Shown here in pieces: positions 25,121 through 34,489 of a stretch of DNA of 64,000 nucleotides. The stretch's first letter is position 1. The number at the start of each line of letters is the position of its first letter. The notes under the pieces were generated by a model. The model was not told the origin of the DNA. It worked only from the letters and a program-made list of their open reading frames with translations, and did no database searches. The DNA is from Pandoraea bronchicola (GTDB lineage: Bacteria; Pseudomonadota; Gammaproteobacteria; Burkholderiales; Burkholderiaceae): the NCBI RefSeq assembly GCF_902459805.1, contig NZ_CABPST010000002.1, positions 124,001 through 188,000 on the forward strand. Direction: 5' to 3'. The translations under genes were made by a program, and so were the position numbers.

Positions 25121-26190
25121 GGCGTCACCTTCGGATCGTCGCCGGGCACCCCTTGACGGATCAACGTCGAGAAATCGGGCGAGTCGCCTGCGGCGAGCGC
25201 GCGGGAGACGAAATTGCCGCGATCATAGAGTTGCGCATAGGTGAAGCCCGGTGTGAGCCCGCCCTGATCGTAGGCGTACTCGGCGAAATAGCCGGACAGC
25301 AACAGGCGATAGTCGAGAGGCAACCCCGGCGCAATGATGCGGGCCAGTTCGAACACGATGGTCGTGCAATTACTGGTGAGCGTGTTGTACCAGGCCGGGG
25401 TGCGTCGCAGCTCGCGCGCCCGTTCCAGATAGCCGAGGAACACCTCGCGCAATGCCTTGGGCGGGATATTCAGGCGATACAAGTAGACCGTTTCACCACG
25501 CACGTTGCTGCGCACCCGCAGAATGTCGCGCTCGTCGGCGGCGACCAGTGTCGCTTCGAAGTCCTTGAAGAAGCCGCCGACCGCCGAGAACTTCTGGCCT
25601 TGCTTCTTGCGAATCTCGATGGAGAACACGACCCGCTGGCCATCGGAAAAGGCGAACGACACCAGCGTGTGGGCGATGGCCGGGCCCATCCAGTACGACA
25701 GCACGAGATCGGCACTCACGAGCTTGTCGAGGTCGTACTCACGGGTTTCCCAGCGGGGCGTGAAGTCGGTCTCGGTGCGCCATTCGAAGTTGCGCACGTT
25801 GTGCAGCGTGATGCGTGAGCCATCCTGCTGCGGGTCGAGCAACTGGGCAACATCGGCAGCCCAGTTACGGTCGTTGGCGGGCTTGATCGTGTGCCACCAG
25901 CCGAGCAGCAGGACCATCGCGATCAGGAACCCGAGCGGCCAGCCCTTGAGCGGGACGCTCGCGCGCACGCGCAGCAACGCGACGATGGCCGCGATCCCGA
26001 GCGCGATCCACCAGGCGATGACGAAATACCTGACCGCCGGCGCGCCGGGGCAGCGATAGGCGAGGGCCATGGTTCCCCAGGCGCATGCGCCCAGTACCCC
26101 GAGGGCAAGAAACGAACGCAGTACATAGACGTACCACGCAATGTGAGGGCCAGCGAGCGCGTCGCCGGCATGCGATTGCAGTTGCACCAT
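25117..26190 (-). CDS. DUF4105 family membrane protein
   Basis: 357 residues. Three hydrophobic helices lie at about 20-42, 52-70 and 80-98, followed by a large soluble domain, presumably periplasmic. The DUF4105 signature is visible: N-F-E-W-R-T-E-T-D-F-T-P-R-W, then S-Y-W-M-G-P-A-I-A-H-T-L-V-S-F-A-F, I-E-I-R-K, and Y-N-T-L-T-S-N-C-T-T with a conserved Asn-Cys-Thr-Thr. The N-C-T-T followed by helix and later H/D residues recalls papain-like (NlpC-type) hydrolases, so a cysteine-hydrolase role is possible (inference). Translationally coupled to the lipoprotein hydrolase downstream. 26191-26459 before the next gene holds nothing I can support. Confidence 0.8.
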   Translation of the reverse strand: MVQLQSHAGDALAGPHIAWYVYVLRSFLALGVLGACAWGTMALAYRCPGAPAVRYFVIAWWIALGIAAIVALLRVRASVPLKGWPLGFLIAMVLLLGWWHTIKPANDRNWAADVAQLLDPQQDGSRITLHNVRNFEWRTETDFTPRWETREYDLDKLVSADLVLSYWMGPAIAHTLVSFAFSDGQRVVFSIEIRKKQGQKFSAVGGFFKDFEATLVAADERDILRVRSNVRGETVYLYRLNIPPKALREVFLGYLERARELRRTPAWYNTLTSNCTTIVFELARIIAPGLPLDYRLLLSGYFAEYAYDQGGLTPGFTYAQLYDRGNFVSRALAAGDSPDFSTLIRQGVPGDDPKVTP

Positions 26191-26459
26191 GATTGTCAGC
26201 CGCGCGGCCCAGCCGATGCGGTGTACGACCCATTATTCAAGTTCAGCGCGAGAGCATACCAGCAGACCGTTTCCGTACCACTGACCGGCATGCACGGGGG
26301 GGCGCACATCCCCTGCCCGGGCAGCATAGCGCAAGTTTAGGTATCCGAGACAAGGCAGGCGAGGCCGCACAACGTCCGCCAACCGCTTGGGTCGCCTCCG
26401 TGGGGCCGTGCCGTCACGCAGTCGGTTCGGTGTCACGCGTTGGCGGGCGTGCCGCGCCA

Positions 26460-27995
26460 TCACTTGCCGGATGGCGTGTCCGGAGCGGCCGGCGTGGCCT
26501 GCGAGAGCTGGGTATCGGACCACCCCCCGCCCAGATCGCCGATGAGCGACGTTGCGGCAAGCAGCCGTGACTCCTGCACGTTCAGCGCGTTTTGCTGGGT
26601 GTTGAGTTGCGTCGTCTGTGCGGTGACGACTGTGGTGTAGTCCACGGTCCCCGCCTGATACTCGTTCATCGCGATGCGCGCGCCGTCGGTGGCGTCGCGC
26701 ACGGCGGCGTCCAGCGCCTGTGCCTGCTGTTCGAGGATGCGCAGCGACGCCAGATCGTTCTCCACCCCCTGCAACGCGCTCAGCACCGTGCCCCGGTAGT
26801 TGGCGACGGCGCCATCGAAGGCCGCCCGGGCGGCGTCGACCTTGGCGCTGCGGGCGCCACCGTCGAAGAGTGTTTCACTGGCACTCGCGCCCAGCGCCCA
26901 GACATAGTTGGCAATCTTGAACAGGCCTGCCACCGGTGCGGCCGAGAAGCCATCCGAGAGCGACAAGGTGATGTTCGGGTAATACGCGGCGACCGCCACG
27001 CCGATGGCCGCGTTTTGTGCCGCCATCTGTCGCTCGGCCACCGCGATGTCTGGCCGGCGTTGCAACAGCGTTGACGGCAGGCCGATGGGCACGTCGGGCT
27101 GCACCGGCACCGACGTGCTGTGCGCGATGGTGAGCGATTCGGGACTGCGGCCGACCAGCACGGCAATCGCATGGGCGTACTGAGCGCGCGACACGCCCAG
27201 TGCAATGAGGCTGGCTTTGGCGTTCTCCAACTGGGTGCGAGCGGTGATCACATTCGATGGCGGCACGGTGCCCGCGCGATCCTGATCGGCCACCACGCGC
27301 AGATATTCCGTATAGGCACTGACCGTCTGGGTGAGCAGGTCGATGTTGGCGTCCGTGATACGCAGGTCGATGACCGCGTTGGCCAGAGCGATCTGCTCGG
27401 AGAGCGTGGCGTTCGCCAAAGTGGCCTCACTGGCCTGCGCCGTGGCGCTGCTTTGCTCGATGCTGCGCCGTACCTGGCCCCAGATATCGGGCGCCCAACT
27501 CGCCGTGCCTTCGGCGGAAGCCGAGTTGACGATGCTCGCACCGCTGTGCGAAGCGAGCGCTGCGGACGTACTTGCACCGCCGCTGCTGCCGCGCGAGCGG
27601 TTGGCCGAGCCGTCGACCCCCAGCGTCGGGAAAAGACCTGCGCGCGCCTGACGCACTTCAGCCAGCGCCTGCTGGTAGTTGGCGTAGTTCTGACGAACCG
27701 TCTGGTTCGAGACCTGCACCTGCGGCTCGAGCTCGTCGAGCAACGGGTCGTGGAACGCCTTCCACCACTCGCCCTTGGGCCCTTCGGCATCGGGTCTGGC
27801 CTGTGTCCAGCCTTCGAGTTCGGTGAAGTGCGTGGGCATATCGACGGCCGGGCGTTGATAGTCCGGGCCGACGGCGCATGCGCCGAGCAGCACCAGACTG
27901 GCAACGCAGGCGAGCGCCAGGCGCGAACGGCATGAGTGGCGCAACGGCGCGATGGACGACACGTGGGGGCGGGATGACATTCTGGGTGGTTTCAT
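26460..27995 (-). CDS. RND efflux outer-membrane lipoprotein (NodT family) of the mdtABC-type operon
   Basis: 511 residues. A long N-terminus with a lipobox L-L-G-A-C is followed by A-V-G-P-D-Y-Q-R-P, as in OprM/NodT channels. Two OEP repeats contain P-D-I-W-G-Q-V-R-R and L-Q-R-R-P-D-I-A-V-A-E-R. It is the last gene of the mdt operon, 2 nt after the stop of the MdtC-like pump. The ATG at 27993-27995 is chosen over one 33 nt upstream because a GGAGG stands 8 nt before it. E. coli mdtABC borrows TolC; here the operon brings its own channel, as is common in Burkholderiaceae. Confidence 0.9.
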   Translation of the reverse strand: MKPPRMSSRPHVSSIAPLRHSCRSRLALACVASLVLLGACAVGPDYQRPAVDMPTHFTELEGWTQARPDAEGPKGEWWKAFHDPLLDELEPQVQVSNQTVRQNYANYQQALAEVRQARAGLFPTLGVDGSANRSRGSSGGASTSAALASHSGASIVNSASAEGTASWAPDIWGQVRRSIEQSSATAQASEATLANATLSEQIALANAVIDLRITDANIDLLTQTVSAYTEYLRVVADQDRAGTVPPSNVITARTQLENAKASLIALGVSRAQYAHAIAVLVGRSPESLTIAHSTSVPVQPDVPIGLPSTLLQRRPDIAVAERQMAAQNAAIGVAVAAYYPNITLSLSDGFSAAPVAGLFKIANYVWALGASASETLFDGGARSAKVDAARAAFDGAVANYRGTVLSALQGVENDLASLRILEQQAQALDAAVRDATDGARIAMNEYQAGTVDYTTVVTAQTTQLNTQQNALNVQESRLLAATSLIGDLGGGWSDTQLSQATPAAPDTPSGK

Positions 27996-27997
27996 GG

Positions 27998-30900
27998 TCA
28001 AACCTCCGTGCCTGCGGCGCGATTCCATGGCAGGCGTGCGGACCAGCGCGCGACACGTGCGCGCAGCCGGTCGAGGTACAGATAGATTACCGGGGTCGTA
28101 TAGAGCGTGAAGACCTGACTGAGCAGCAAGCCCCCCATGACCGTGACCCCCAGGGGCTGACGCAGCGAGGCGCCTTGACCTATCCCGATGGCGAGCGGTA
28201 CGGCGCCAAGGACTGCGGCGAACGTCGTCATCATGATCGGACGCAAACGGACAACCGCCGCTTCATGGATCGCCTGTTTGGCCGGCATGCCTTCATGGCG
28301 CTGCAACTGAATTGCCACGTCCACCATCATGATCCCGTTCTTCTTGACGATGCCGATGAGCAGGATGATCCCGATCATGGCAATGACGGAGAACGGTGTG
28401 CCAAAGATGAGCAGCGCAAGCGTCGCGCCAATACCTGCCGACGGCAGCGTGGAGAGGATCGTGAGCGGATGAATGGTGTTTTCGTAAAGCACGCCGAGCA
28501 CGATGTACACGACACCCAGCGCGGCAAGGATCAGCAGCGGCACCGTACCCATCGATTGCGAAAAGGCCTGCGCTGCGCCGGCAAAGGCACCGTGAACCGA
28601 CGCGGGCATGCCGATGGCCTGAGACGCTTCATCGATGGCGGCCTGTGCCTGACTGAGCGAGCCGCCGGCGGGCAGGTTGAACGAGACGGTGGCCGCGACC
28701 ATGCCGCCCTGATGGTTGACCTGCGTGGCGGTATGACGCGCCGAGAAGCTGGCGAGCGCTGTGAGCGGCACCATCGTCTCGGCGGCCGTGCTGTCGGCGC
28801 TGCCGCTCGAATTGCCGCCGCGGCTGTTGGCAATCGCGTTGTTCTGCTGGTTGGCAACGGCATCTGCGTTCTGCGGATTGGTGCCGGACGTCTTCGTCTT
28901 CGAGTTCAGGCCGCTGACCGTCTTGCCCGACATCTGCGTTTGCGCGGTGCCGTTGGCGTTGCCGGCCGCCGTGCTCAGATAGATCTGATCGAGCGAGTTC
29001 GGGTACTGCCAATACTGCGGCGCGACTTCCATCACCACGAAGTACTGATTGATCGGGTTGTAGATCGTCGATACCGTGCGTTGCCCGAACGCATCGTAGA
29101 GCACGTTGTCGATCTGATTCGGCTGCAAATTGAAGCGAGCGGCCGTCGAGCGATGCATGTCGATGTACATCTGCAAGCCGTTCTGCTGGAGATCGGTGTT
29201 GACGTCGAGCACGGTTTGCCGGTGCTTGCCCAATTCGGCAACGAGCTTCGGCACCCATTTGTAAAGCGCTTGAGCGTCGTCGCTGGTCAGCGTGTACTGA
29301 TATTCGGCGGCAGACTGCCTTCCGCCGATGCGCAGATCCTGTTGCGCCTGCAGGAACAGCCGTGCCCCCGCCACGGCGTTGAGCTTGGGTCTGAGCCGGT
29401 TGACGACGGCATCGGCCGACAGGTGCCGCTGCGCCAGCGGCTTCAATTGGACGAAGACCGTTGCGGAGTTCAGCGACCGTCCGCCAGTAAAGCCTGCCAC
29501 CGAAGCTACGGCGGGGTCGGTCTGCACGATGGTCTGCAACTGTTCGAGCTTCTGCCGCATTGCCGGGAACGAAATGCTCTGATCGGCAATGATCTGCCCG
29601 ATCAGAATGCCGGTGTCCTGCTCGGGGAAGAAGGTCGCGGGCAGCAGGCGGAACAGAAACAGATTGCCGACAAGCAGCGCCAGCATCACCAGACCGACCA
29701 GTCCGGCGTGATCGAGCACTGCGGTGAGCGAGCGCGAGTAGGCGTCGCGGAAGCGGTCGAACTGACGGCCGATCCACTGCGACCAACGCGCGCTGGAGGT
29801 GGCCGACTCGCGGGTGAGCACGTAGGCGCACAGTGTCGGCGTGACCGTCAGCGAAATCACCATCGAGATCAGGATCGCGATGGAGAGCGTGACGGCGAAC
29901 TCGTGAAACAGCAGGCCCACGATCCCCGGCATGAGCAGAATCGGCAGGAACACGGCAATGAGCGACAGACTCATCGACAGCACGGTGAAGCCCACTTCAC
30001 CCGCGCCGATCAGGGCCGCCTCCTTGGGCGGCACGCCCAGTTCCAGATGGCGCACGATGTTTTCCATGACGACGACGGCATCGTCGACCACGAAGCCGGT
30101 GCCGATGGTCAGCGCCATGAGGGAGAGGTTGTCGAGACTGTAGCCGAGCAGATACATCGGCCCGAAGGTGCCGACGATCGACAGCGGCAGCACCACGCCC
30201 GGAATGAGCGTCGAGCGGCCGGAGCGCAGGAAGATGAATACCACGCCGATGACGAGCAGGACGGCAAGGATAAGCGTGCGTTCGGTATCCTGCAGCGACG
30301 CCTCCACCGACACCGAGCGGTCGAGCGCCACGTTGACCTTGATGTTGTGGGGGAGTGTGGCTTCCACGAGCGGCAGAATCTTGCGGATCTGCGTCACGGT
30401 CTTGACCACGTTGCTGCCTGGCGACGGGTACACGATCACCAGCACGGAGGGCTTGTTGTTGAACAGGCCCGCGTTGCGAATGTTCTCGTTGCTGTCGCGC
30501 ACGAGGGCGACATCATGCAGCAGGACGGCCGAATCGTTGCGATAGGCGACGACCAGGTCTTTGTACCCGTCCGCCTTGCTGATCTGGTCGTTGGATGTGA
30601 CTTCGAAGCGCTGATCGCCCTGGTCCAGATGACCTTTCGCGCTGTTGGCATTGGCCGCTGACAGCGCCGCACGTACGTCTTCCAGGCCGATGCCGTAGCT
30701 ATTGAGCTTGCCCGGTTCCAGTTCGACGCGCACTGATGGCAGTGCGCCGCCGCCGACCGTGATCTGGCCGACGCCGTCAACCTGAGAGAGCTGCTGGAGG
30801 ATGATCGAGCTGGCCGAATCGTAGAGCTGTGCGGTGGTGAGCGTGGCCGAGGTCAGGGCGATCACCATCACCGGCGTGTCGGCCGGGTTGAATTTCCGAT

Positions 30901-31285
30901 AGCTCGGATTGCTGCGAAGCGTGCTCGGCAGATCGGCGCGCGAAGCCTGAATGGCGGCTTCGACGTCGCGTGCCGCGCCTTCAATGTCCCGCTTGAGACC
31001 GAAGACGACCGGGATCGATACCGAGCCGACAGTGCTGGTGGACGTGAGTTCGGTCACGTCGGCAATCACCCCGAGACGGCGCTCCAGCGGCTCGGCCACC
31101 GTGGCGGCCATGATCTCCGGGCTGGCGCCCGCCATGCTGGCTTGCACGGCAATGACCGGGAATGCCACGTTGGGCAACGGCGCGACCGGCAGCCGCATGT
31201 AGGCGAGCAGGCCGGAGATCAGCACCGCGATCGCCAGCAACGTGGTGGCGACCGGGCGCTTGATGAAGAGCGCCGAGAGGTTCAC
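27998..31285 (-). CDS. mdtC: MdtC-like RND efflux permease with low-complexity insertion
   Basis: 1095 residues, longer than typical MdtC (about 1025). The RND fold is complete, with the helix-4 proton relay G-F-V-V-D-D-A-V-V (D401, D402). The extra length is an insertion at about residues 773-836 (DNA 28778-28969), rich in Asn, Ser, Thr, Gly and Gln, placed in the second periplasmic loop just after Q-I-Y-L-S-T and before V-P-L-T-A-L-A-S-F. MdtB and MdtC form a mixed trimer that exports bile salts, novobiocin and other drugs in E. coli. The start overlaps the end of mdtB (ATGA at 31282-31285). Confidence 0.88.
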   Translation of the reverse strand: MNLSALFIKRPVATTLLAIAVLISGLLAYMRLPVAPLPNVAFPVIAVQASMAGASPEIMAATVAEPLERRLGVIADVTELTSTSTVGSVSIPVVFGLKRDIEGAARDVEAAIQASRADLPSTLRSNPSYRKFNPADTPVMVIALTSATLTTAQLYDSASSIILQQLSQVDGVGQITVGGGALPSVRVELEPGKLNSYGIGLEDVRAALSAANANSAKGHLDQGDQRFEVTSNDQISKADGYKDLVVAYRNDSAVLLHDVALVRDSNENIRNAGLFNNKPSVLVIVYPSPGSNVVKTVTQIRKILPLVEATLPHNIKVNVALDRSVSVEASLQDTERTLILAVLLVIGVVFIFLRSGRSTLIPGVVLPLSIVGTFGPMYLLGYSLDNLSLMALTIGTGFVVDDAVVVMENIVRHLELGVPPKEAALIGAGEVGFTVLSMSLSLIAVFLPILLMPGIVGLLFHEFAVTLSIAILISMVISLTVTPTLCAYVLTRESATSSARWSQWIGRQFDRFRDAYSRSLTAVLDHAGLVGLVMLALLVGNLFLFRLLPATFFPEQDTGILIGQIIADQSISFPAMRQKLEQLQTIVQTDPAVASVAGFTGGRSLNSATVFVQLKPLAQRHLSADAVVNRLRPKLNAVAGARLFLQAQQDLRIGGRQSAAEYQYTLTSDDAQALYKWVPKLVAELGKHRQTVLDVNTDLQQNGLQMYIDMHRSTAARFNLQPNQIDNVLYDAFGQRTVSTIYNPINQYFVVMEVAPQYWQYPNSLDQIYLSTAAGNANGTAQTQMSGKTVSGLNSKTKTSGTNPQNADAVANQQNNAIANSRGGNSSGSADSTAAETMVPLTALASFSARHTATQVNHQGGMVAATVSFNLPAGGSLSQAQAAIDEASQAIGMPASVHGAFAGAAQAFSQSMGTVPLLILAALGVVYIVLGVLYENTIHPLTILSTLPSAGIGATLALLIFGTPFSVIAMIGIILLIGIVKKNGIMMVDVAIQLQRHEGMPAKQAIHEAAVVRLRPIMMTTFAAVLGAVPLAIGIGQGASLRQPLGVTVMGGLLLSQVFTLYTTPVIYLYLDRLRARVARWSARLPWNRAAGTEV

Positions 31286-34200
31286 GGCGCGTCTCCGTCC
31301 GGTGGCTTATCCGCCGGGTTGTCCGGGGCAGCAGGGGCAGGAGGGGCGCGGCGGGCCCGCCGTGCATCGCGCCGCTCGCGCGCACGTGCTGCCAGGCGGT
31401 CGAAGTACAGATAGATCACCGGGGTGGTGAACAGGGTGAGCAACTGGCTGAGCGTCAGGCCGCCGATGATGGCCAGCCCCAGCGGACGCCGCAGCTCCGA
31501 GCCCGTGCCTGAACCGAGCAGCATGGGCAATGCGCCGAGCATGGCGGCGAGCGTGGTCATCAGAATCGGCCGGAAGCGCAGTAGCGACGCTTCGAAGATT
31601 GCCTCGCGCGGTGGCTTGTGCTGCACGCGTTCGGCGTCGAGCGCGAAGTCCACCATCATGATGGCGTTTTTCTTGACGATCCCGATGAGCAACACGATCC
31701 CGATGATGCCGATGACGTCGAGATCGCTGCCGGTCAACATCAACGCCAGCAATGCGCCAATGCCTGCCGAGGGGAGCGTGGAGAGAATGGTGACCGGGTG
31801 GATGAAGCTCTCGTACAGCACGCCCAGCACGATATAGACGGCCACCAGCGCCGCGATCAGCAGGTAGACCTCGCTCGAGAGCGAGTCTTCGAACGCCTGA
31901 GCCGCGCCCTGGAATGACGAGGCGATCGAAGCAGGCAGATGCACGGCCTGTTCGGCACCGTGGATGTCCTTCACGGCGCTGGACAGCGATGCCCCCGGCG
32001 CCAGATTGAACGACACCGTCACGGCCGGGAACTGTTGCAAATGGCTGATCGCGAGCGGCGTGCGGACCACCTTGAGCGACGCGATGGCCGAGAGCGGCAC
32101 TTGACCGCTGGCGCTCGTCTGGCTGGGCAGGTAGATCGATCCCAGCGACTGGATCGTTGTGAGCGACCCGGGCTGGGCGACGAGGATCACACGGTACTGG
32201 TTCGACTGTTGGAAGATTGTCGATACGATGCGCTGACCGAGTGCGTCGTAAAGCGCGTTATCGATGGTCGCAGGGGTGATGCCGTAGCGGGCCGCCAACT
32301 GCCGGTTGACTTCCACCTGAATCGACAGGCCGCTGGTGTCGAGATCGCTCGCCACGTCCGTGATCGAGGATATCTGTTTCATCCGCGCGATCAGCGGTGG
32401 CACGTATTGTGCCAACGTCGCCTGATCGGGACCACGCAACACGAATTTGTACTGGTTCGGCGAGACCGTGGTGTCGAGCGTCAGATCCTGCGCGGGCTGC
32501 ACGTAGAGTTTGATGCCCGGCACCGTCTCGCTCGCCTGCTGGATGCGGCGGCCGATGTCGACGGCGGTCTCCGAGCGGTCGTCGCGTGCCTTCAGGTTGA
32601 TGAGGAGGCGTCCGTTGTTGAGCGTGGTGTTGATACCGTCGATGCCGACGTACGAGGTGACCGAGGTCACGTCTGGATCTTTCAGCACGATGTCCGCCAG
32701 CGCGGCCTGCCGTTTGACCATCGCAGCGTAGGACACGGAATTGTCCGCGACGGTGATCCCTTGCAGCACACCGACGTCCTGCACCGGGAAAAGCCCCTTC
32801 GGGATCACGACATACAGCACGATGGTCAGCGCCACGGTCGCCAACGCGACCATCAGCGTCAGGAACTGGTGGTCGAGCACCCATCTGAGCCCACGTTCGT
32901 AAGCGGCGAGCGTCTTGTCGAACACCCGTTCGCTGATCCGCTCGAAGCGGCTGGGGTGCCGGTCGCCCTGCGCGCGGAGAATGCGCGCGCACATCATGGG
33001 CACCACCGTGAGTGAAACGATGGCAGAGATCACGATGGTGACCGCGAGCGTGACGGCAAACTCGCCGAACAGCCGTCCGATCACGCCACCCATGAAGAGC
33101 AGCGGGATCAGCACGGCAATGAGCGAGATCGTGAGCGACATGATCGTAAAGCCGATCTGTCCGGCACCGGCCAGTGCGGCTTCGAGCGGAGGCATGCCCG
33201 CTTCGAGATAGCGCACCACGTTCTCGATCATCACGATGGAATCGTCCACCACGAAGCCGGTGGCGATGATAAGCGCCATGAGCGAGAGGTTGTCGATCGA
33301 GTAGCCCAGCTCGTACATCACGGCCAGCGTGGCAATCAGCGACACCGGCACTGAAATGCTCGGGATGATCGTTGCGGGCACGTTGCGCAGGAACACGAAA
33401 ATCACGGCGACCACGAGCACCACGGCAAGGACGAGTTCGAAGGCGGCGTCACTCACGGAAGACCGGATCACCCCCGTGCTGTCGGACACCACGCTGACCT
33501 GCATGCCGGCGGGCAGGGTGGCTTCGAGCTGCGGCAGCGTGCGCTTGATCTGGTCGACCGTGGCAATGACGTTGGCGCCGGGCTGACGCTGCACGTTCAG
33601 GACGATGGCCGGCGTCTTGCCCAGCCACGCGCCGCGCTCGATATCCTGCGCGGCCTTGGACACGCGAGCGACATCGCGCAGAAACACCGGGTTGCCGTTC
33701 TGGTAGGCAATGATCGTGTCGAGATAGTCCTGCGGATCGGTGATCTGATCGTTGGCATCGAGCGTGTAGTCGAGCTCCGGCCCGTCGAAGTTGCCTTTGG
33801 GCTGGCTGACGTTCACGTTGGCGAGCAACGTGCGCAGATCGTCGAGATTGAGCCCGTATGCCGCGAGCTTCTGTGGATCGGCCTCGACTCGCACCGCCGG
33901 GACATTGCCGCCCGCGAGCGTTACCACACCCACGCCCGCGACCTGCGATATCTTCGCGGCCAGCCGGTTGTTGGCGGCGTCTTGCAACTGCGTGAGCGAG
34001 AGCGAATTCGACGTGACGGCCAGCGTCATGATCGGCTGGTCGGCCGGATTGACCTTGGCGTAGGTCGGCGGCGCGGGCAAGCCGCTCGGCAGCAAACTGG
34101 TCGCTGCGTTGATGGCCTGCTGCACGTTTTGCTGCGCGACGTCCAGATTGAGCGCGAGATCGAATTGCAGCGTGATGACCGACGACCCTTCAGCGCTGTA

Positions 34201-34446
34201 CGAAATCATCTGCTGCAAGCCGGGGATCTGGCCGAGCTGCACTTCGAGCGGTGCCGTGACGGTCGTGGCCATGACCGACGGGCTTGCGCCCGGGTAGAAC
34301 GTCTGCACCTGAATGGTCGGATAGTCGACGCTCGGCAGCGACGAGACCGGCAGCACGCGCACGGCGACCAGGCCGATGAGCACGAGGGCGATCATCAGCA
34401 GCCACGTCGCCACCGGGCGCAGGATGAAGATGCGGGAAAAGTTCAT
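31282..34446 (-). CDS. mdtB: MdtB-like RND efflux permease
   Basis: 1054 residues. Start M-N-F-S-R-I-F-I-L-R-P-V-A-T-W is the classic MdtB/MdtC N-terminus; the ATG at 34444-34446 is therefore preferred to a frame extending 47 codons upstream. The helix-4 Asp pair is intact in G-F-V-V-D-D-S-I-V-M-I-E-N, and helix 10-12 motifs (G-I-V-L-L-I-G-I-V-K-K-N-A-I-M-M-V-D) are present. The corresponding loop (T-S-A-S-G-Q-V-P-L-S-A-I-A-S-L) lacks the insertion seen in the MdtC partner. C-terminus is basic and proline-rich. Confidence 0.9.
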   Translation of the reverse strand: MNFSRIFILRPVATWLLMIALVLIGLVAVRVLPVSSLPSVDYPTIQVQTFYPGASPSVMATTVTAPLEVQLGQIPGLQQMISYSAEGSSVITLQFDLALNLDVAQQNVQQAINAATSLLPSGLPAPPTYAKVNPADQPIMTLAVTSNSLSLTQLQDAANNRLAAKISQVAGVGVVTLAGGNVPAVRVEADPQKLAAYGLNLDDLRTLLANVNVSQPKGNFDGPELDYTLDANDQITDPQDYLDTIIAYQNGNPVFLRDVARVSKAAQDIERGAWLGKTPAIVLNVQRQPGANVIATVDQIKRTLPQLEATLPAGMQVSVVSDSTGVIRSSVSDAAFELVLAVVLVVAVIFVFLRNVPATIIPSISVPVSLIATLAVMYELGYSIDNLSLMALIIATGFVVDDSIVMIENVVRYLEAGMPPLEAALAGAGQIGFTIMSLTISLIAVLIPLLFMGGVIGRLFGEFAVTLAVTIVISAIVSLTVVPMMCARILRAQGDRHPSRFERISERVFDKTLAAYERGLRWVLDHQFLTLMVALATVALTIVLYVVIPKGLFPVQDVGVLQGITVADNSVSYAAMVKRQAALADIVLKDPDVTSVTSYVGIDGINTTLNNGRLLINLKARDDRSETAVDIGRRIQQASETVPGIKLYVQPAQDLTLDTTVSPNQYKFVLRGPDQATLAQYVPPLIARMKQISSITDVASDLDTSGLSIQVEVNRQLAARYGITPATIDNALYDALGQRIVSTIFQQSNQYRVILVAQPGSLTTIQSLGSIYLPSQTSASGQVPLSAIASLKVVRTPLAISHLQQFPAVTVSFNLAPGASLSSAVKDIHGAEQAVHLPASIASSFQGAAQAFEDSLSSEVYLLIAALVAVYIVLGVLYESFIHPVTILSTLPSAGIGALLALMLTGSDLDVIGIIGIVLLIGIVKKNAIMMVDFALDAERVQHKPPREAIFEASLLRFRPILMTTLAAMLGALPMLLGSGTGSELRRPLGLAIIGGLTLSQLLTLFTTPVIYLYFDRLAARARERRDARRARRAPPAPAAPDNPADKPPDGDAP

Positions 34447-34489
34447 GGGCGGTGGCCGGGCGACGGGCTCTCGGGCGCCGGGGCTCGAG

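Noticed and set aside
27878-30661. A very long open frame on the plus strand opposite mdtC and the channel gene
   Set aside because: It is rich in Arg/His/Gln and shows no family motifs. It mirrors the codon use of the real minus-strand genes, a common artefact in high-GC DNA.
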